Source: Nitrospirota bacterium
GTDB lineage: Bacteria; Nitrospinota_A; UBA7883; JACRGQ01
Length of the DNA stretch: 17,638 bases
Assembly: GCA_024275775.1 (NCBI GenBank)
Contig: JAJRYM010000208.1
Coordinates: 1 to 17,638 of the forward strand
Direction: 5' to 3'
The translations under genes were made by a program, and so were the position numbers. The notes under the pieces are model-generated. The model was not told the DNA's origin and did no database searches. It saw only the letters and a program-made list of their open reading frames with translations. Of the stretch, positions 15,988 through 17,638 are shown piece by piece; within the stretch, counting starts at the first letter, position 1; every line of letters begins with the position of its first letter.

Positions 15988-16820
15988 AGAGGATAGCTGT
16001 TCTTGCGCTCATCATGTTTACGGCTTGGGGATGCGCCACCTCGGAGACGAAGAAGTTTAGAACAACAGCTCCAAGCGGAACGGAGCGGGTTGTGCAAAAA
16101 GCCGAATCCCTGCTGATTAACGGGAATGTTAAAGGCGCGGAAGGCAAATTTAAACAGGCGCTCTCCCAGTATCAGAAAGTCGATAATCTGCGCGCCGTAG
16201 CCAAGCTGTATAACCGGCTGGGATACGTGAATATGATAAAAGGGGATTTCGGCAAGGCGGAAAGATATGTGAAAAGCGGTCTGCTTGTTTCCGAGGCCGA
16301 AGGTTTCGATGATATCGTTTTCGATATACGGCTTAACGAAGCCTACCTCATGCTGGCGGAAGGAAAGACCGATGAGGCCGGCAGAATAGCGGCCGAGCTC
16401 GCAAAAGAGGAAAATCCCGATGTTTATAACGTTCTGGGCCTTGTGAAAATGGAAGCCGGGGATTTTGACGGAGCTCTCGAAAGTTTTTCACAAGCGGCTT
16501 CGCTGGCGGAAAAAGCCGAAATGGATTCTCTGGCATCTTCGGCTTACGCCAATATCGGCTCCCTTTATCTGAGCCGCAAAGAGTCGGAAAAGGCTATCGA
16601 GTATCTTAAAAAAGCGCTGGCTATCGACAAACAAAACCGCGCTCCGTTGCTTATCGCCCAGAATCTTCACATGATAGGCGAAGCGTATGAAATTTCCGGG
16701 AAATACCGCAAAGCCCTTTATTTTTACGACCGCGCTTACCACGTAAACCTGAATCTCCGCCTGCCGGAGCGCGCCGAAACCGATAAAGAAGCGATGAAGC
16801 GGGTGGGAAAACTTTTATAG
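15984..16820 (+). CDS. TPR-repeat lipoprotein at the end of the Mla-type operon
   Basis: The 278-residue product begins with a lipoprotein signal ending at C17 (TAWGC), so it is probably attached to a membrane on the periplasmic side. At least four or five tetratricopeptide-like repeats follow, for example AKLYNRLGYVNMIKGDFGKAERY, DVYNVLGLVKMEAGDFDGALESF, SAYANIGSLYLSRKESEKAIEYL and NLHMIGEAYEISGKYRKALYFY. Such repeats usually bind partner proteins. It overlaps mlaD by ATGA, and with no soluble MlaC-like gene here it may serve as the transporter's periplasmic or outer-membrane partner. That role is inferred from position alone. Confidence 0.85.
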   Translation: MKRIAVLALIMFTAWGCATSETKKFRTTAPSGTERVVQKAESLLINGNVKGAEGKFKQALSQYQKVDNLRAVAKLYNRLGYVNMIKGDFGKAERYVKSGLLVSEAEGFDDIVFDIRLNEAYLMLAEGKTDEAGRIAAELAKEENPDVYNVLGLVKMEAGDFDGALESFSQAASLAEKAEMDSLASSAYANIGSLYLSRKESEKAIEYLKKALAIDKQNRAPLLIAQNLHMIGEAYEISGKYRKALYFYDRAYHVNLNLRLPERAETDKEAMKRVGKLL

Positions 16821-16841
16821 ATTCTGGCCTGCAACCGATAC

Positions 16842-16878
16842 TGCTAACCTTCCACTCGGCGGCTTTTCCCGGTTAGTA
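16842..16878. other. Inverted repeat between convergent genes, possible terminator
   Basis: CTAACC (16844-16849) and GGTTAG (16871-16876) form a 6-base stem, extendable by a wobble pair and one further pair, with a 21-base loop. It lies in the 65-base gap between the convergent TPR lipoprotein and bacterioferritin genes. No T-run follows on either strand, so terminator function is uncertain. Confidence 0.25.
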
Positions 16879-16885
16879 AACTCCG

Positions 16886-17362
16886 CTACATCAGATGTTG
16901 CACGATATACGCGTCGCCGTATTTGGTGATATTCTCCAGCATAGTTTCGTAAACGTCGAGGTGAGTTTCCTCTTCCTGTAGAATCGTTTCCAGAAGCAGT
17001 CTGCTTCCGTTGTCTTTTTCCTTGAAGCAGATGTTTATCCCGTCGTTAAGCCGTTTTATGGCAACGGTCTCAAGCATAATATCCGTTTTAAAGAAATCTA
17101 TAGGGTCGGTTTCCGGCATTTTCGGCACTTCGTGCTTATCGTACCGCACATCAACGCCGAGGTAGAGGATGCGCTCGGCCAGATGCTCGGCATGTTTCAT
17201 CTCCTCGACAGCGTCTTTCTTGAGCATGTCCGCAAACTGTTTGTACCCGGCGTCGGCCGCCTTTATATGCTGATCCATGTAGATTCCGACCGCCCCGATT
17301 TCACCGGTGTAAATGTTATTGAGAACCTCGAGTACTTTGTTGCTAGCTTTTGGCCGCGCCAT
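16886..17362 (-). CDS. bfr: Bacterioferritin
   Basis: Bacterioferritin forms a 24-subunit cytoplasmic shell that oxidises and stores iron, often with heme between subunits. The 158-residue length is standard. All ferroxidase ligands are present: E21 in YTGEIGAV, E54 and H57 in EEMKHAEH, E98 in IMLETVAIK, and E131 and H134 in EEETHLD. M55, at the heme-ligand position, is also kept, which favours a heme-binding bacterioferritin over a plain ferritin. The start is ATG at 17360-17362 with AAGGGG about 7 bases upstream. The gene stands alone on the minus strand. A short dyad at 17443-17453 next to a possible -10 (17437-17442) may be its control region. Confidence 0.93.
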   Translation of the reverse strand: MARPKASNKVLEVLNNIYTGEIGAVGIYMDQHIKAADAGYKQFADMLKKDAVEEMKHAEHLAERILYLGVDVRYDKHEVPKMPETDPIDFFKTDIMLETVAIKRLNDGINICFKEKDNGSRLLLETILQEEETHLDVYETMLENITKYGDAYIVQHLM

Positions 17363-17525
17363 TTCAAACCCCTTTCTAAATGGTCAGAAACCGGCCGCGC
17401 CCTTTAAACACAGGCCTGCGAACAGGTTTCTGTATGCTTATAAACAGTCTGTTAATACTTTACCATCACGGAGAGTATGATACACTTTTTTCCTTGAAAA
17501 CGCTCCGTAACTGCTCCGGCCGTTC

Positions 17526-17534
17526 TGCTATAAT
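17526..17534 (+). promoter_or_regulatory. Extended -10 promoter of tRNA-Arg
   Basis: TGCTATAAT is a perfect extended -10 element (TGn plus TATAAT), 23 bases before the tRNA 5' end. The -35 at normal spacing (CGTAAC) is poor, which fits an extended -10 promoter. Confidence 0.6.
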
Positions 17535-17557
17535 CACCGCTTGTGAAAACAGCACCT

Positions 17558-17634
17558 GCCCTCGTAGCTCAGTAGGATAGAGCAACAGATTCCTAATCTG
17601 GAGGTCGGCAGTTCGAATCTGCCCGAGGGTACCA
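17558..17634 (+). tRNA. tRNA-Arg (anticodon CCT)
   Basis: The 77-base sequence folds as a full cloverleaf. Acceptor GCCCTCG pairs with CGAGGGT (first pair a G-U wobble), the D stem is GCTC/GAGC, and the T arm is GGCAG-TTCGAAT-CTGCC. The anticodon loop TTCCTAA carries CCT at 34-36 after U33, which reads AGG, so the tRNA is Arg. Pair 27-43 is an A-G mismatch. The 3' CCA is encoded. Confidence 0.95.
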
Positions 17635-17638
17635 TTTC

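Noticed and set aside
17494..17499. TTGAAA as the -35 box of the tRNA-Arg promoter
   Set aside because: It is 29 bases from the TATAAT, far beyond usable spacing; the extended -10 explains the promoter better.

Overview
The window looks like chromosomal DNA of a Gram-negative bacterium. It carries several genes for outer-membrane or periplasmic products (a TraT-type lipoprotein, a small predicted beta-barrel, an MCE/Mla-type lipid transport operon, a TPR lipoprotein) and a membrane-anchored pentaheme cytochrome c, which points to a respiratory organism. Moderately GC-rich codon use and the gene mix would suit an uncultivated Desulfobacterota- or Nitrospinota-like lineage, but that placement is an inference. 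Nothing resembles a phage, insertion sequence, plasmid backbone or CRISPR array. No gene-free stretch exceeds about 300 bases; the longest is 263 bases (6125-6387) and holds a good sigma70-type promoter.

Left arm (1-11495) is all minus strand. In transcription order: an M16 zinc peptidase (frameshifted), a multiheme cytochrome c, a TraT lipoprotein, a Na/Pi cotransporter with PhoU-like tail, a small secreted barrel-like protein, RNase HI, translation initiation factor IF-2 (with an in-frame TAA), a 48-residue membrane mini-protein, and mutS2, which runs off the left edge.

Right arm (11605-16820) is plus strand: rimP and nusA with a GTGA overlap, then mlaE, an MlaF-like ATPase, mlaD and a TPR lipoprotein, linked by ATGA overlaps or a 2-base gap. 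It is followed by bacterioferritin on the minus strand and tRNA-Arg(CCT) on the plus strand at the right edge. In most bacteria infB lies downstream of rimP-nusA; here it is in a separate minus-strand unit and the Mla-type genes occupy that place.

Two themes deserve attention. First, the ABC ATPase of the Mla-type operon has lost the Walker A lysine, the Q-loop glutamine, the LSGGQ signature and the switch histidine while keeping the Walker B Asp-Glu. Its permease partner is also divergent in the coupling region, so this may be a non-canonical lipid transporter or scaffold. Second, three minus-strand genes are disrupted or lack a normal start: a TAA replaces a conserved Glu codon in the IF-2 G domain, a one-base deletion sits in an A6 run in the M16 peptidase, and the cytochrome has no standard start upstream of its membrane anchor. 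These may be sequence errors, real decay or recoding; read-level evidence would separate them.
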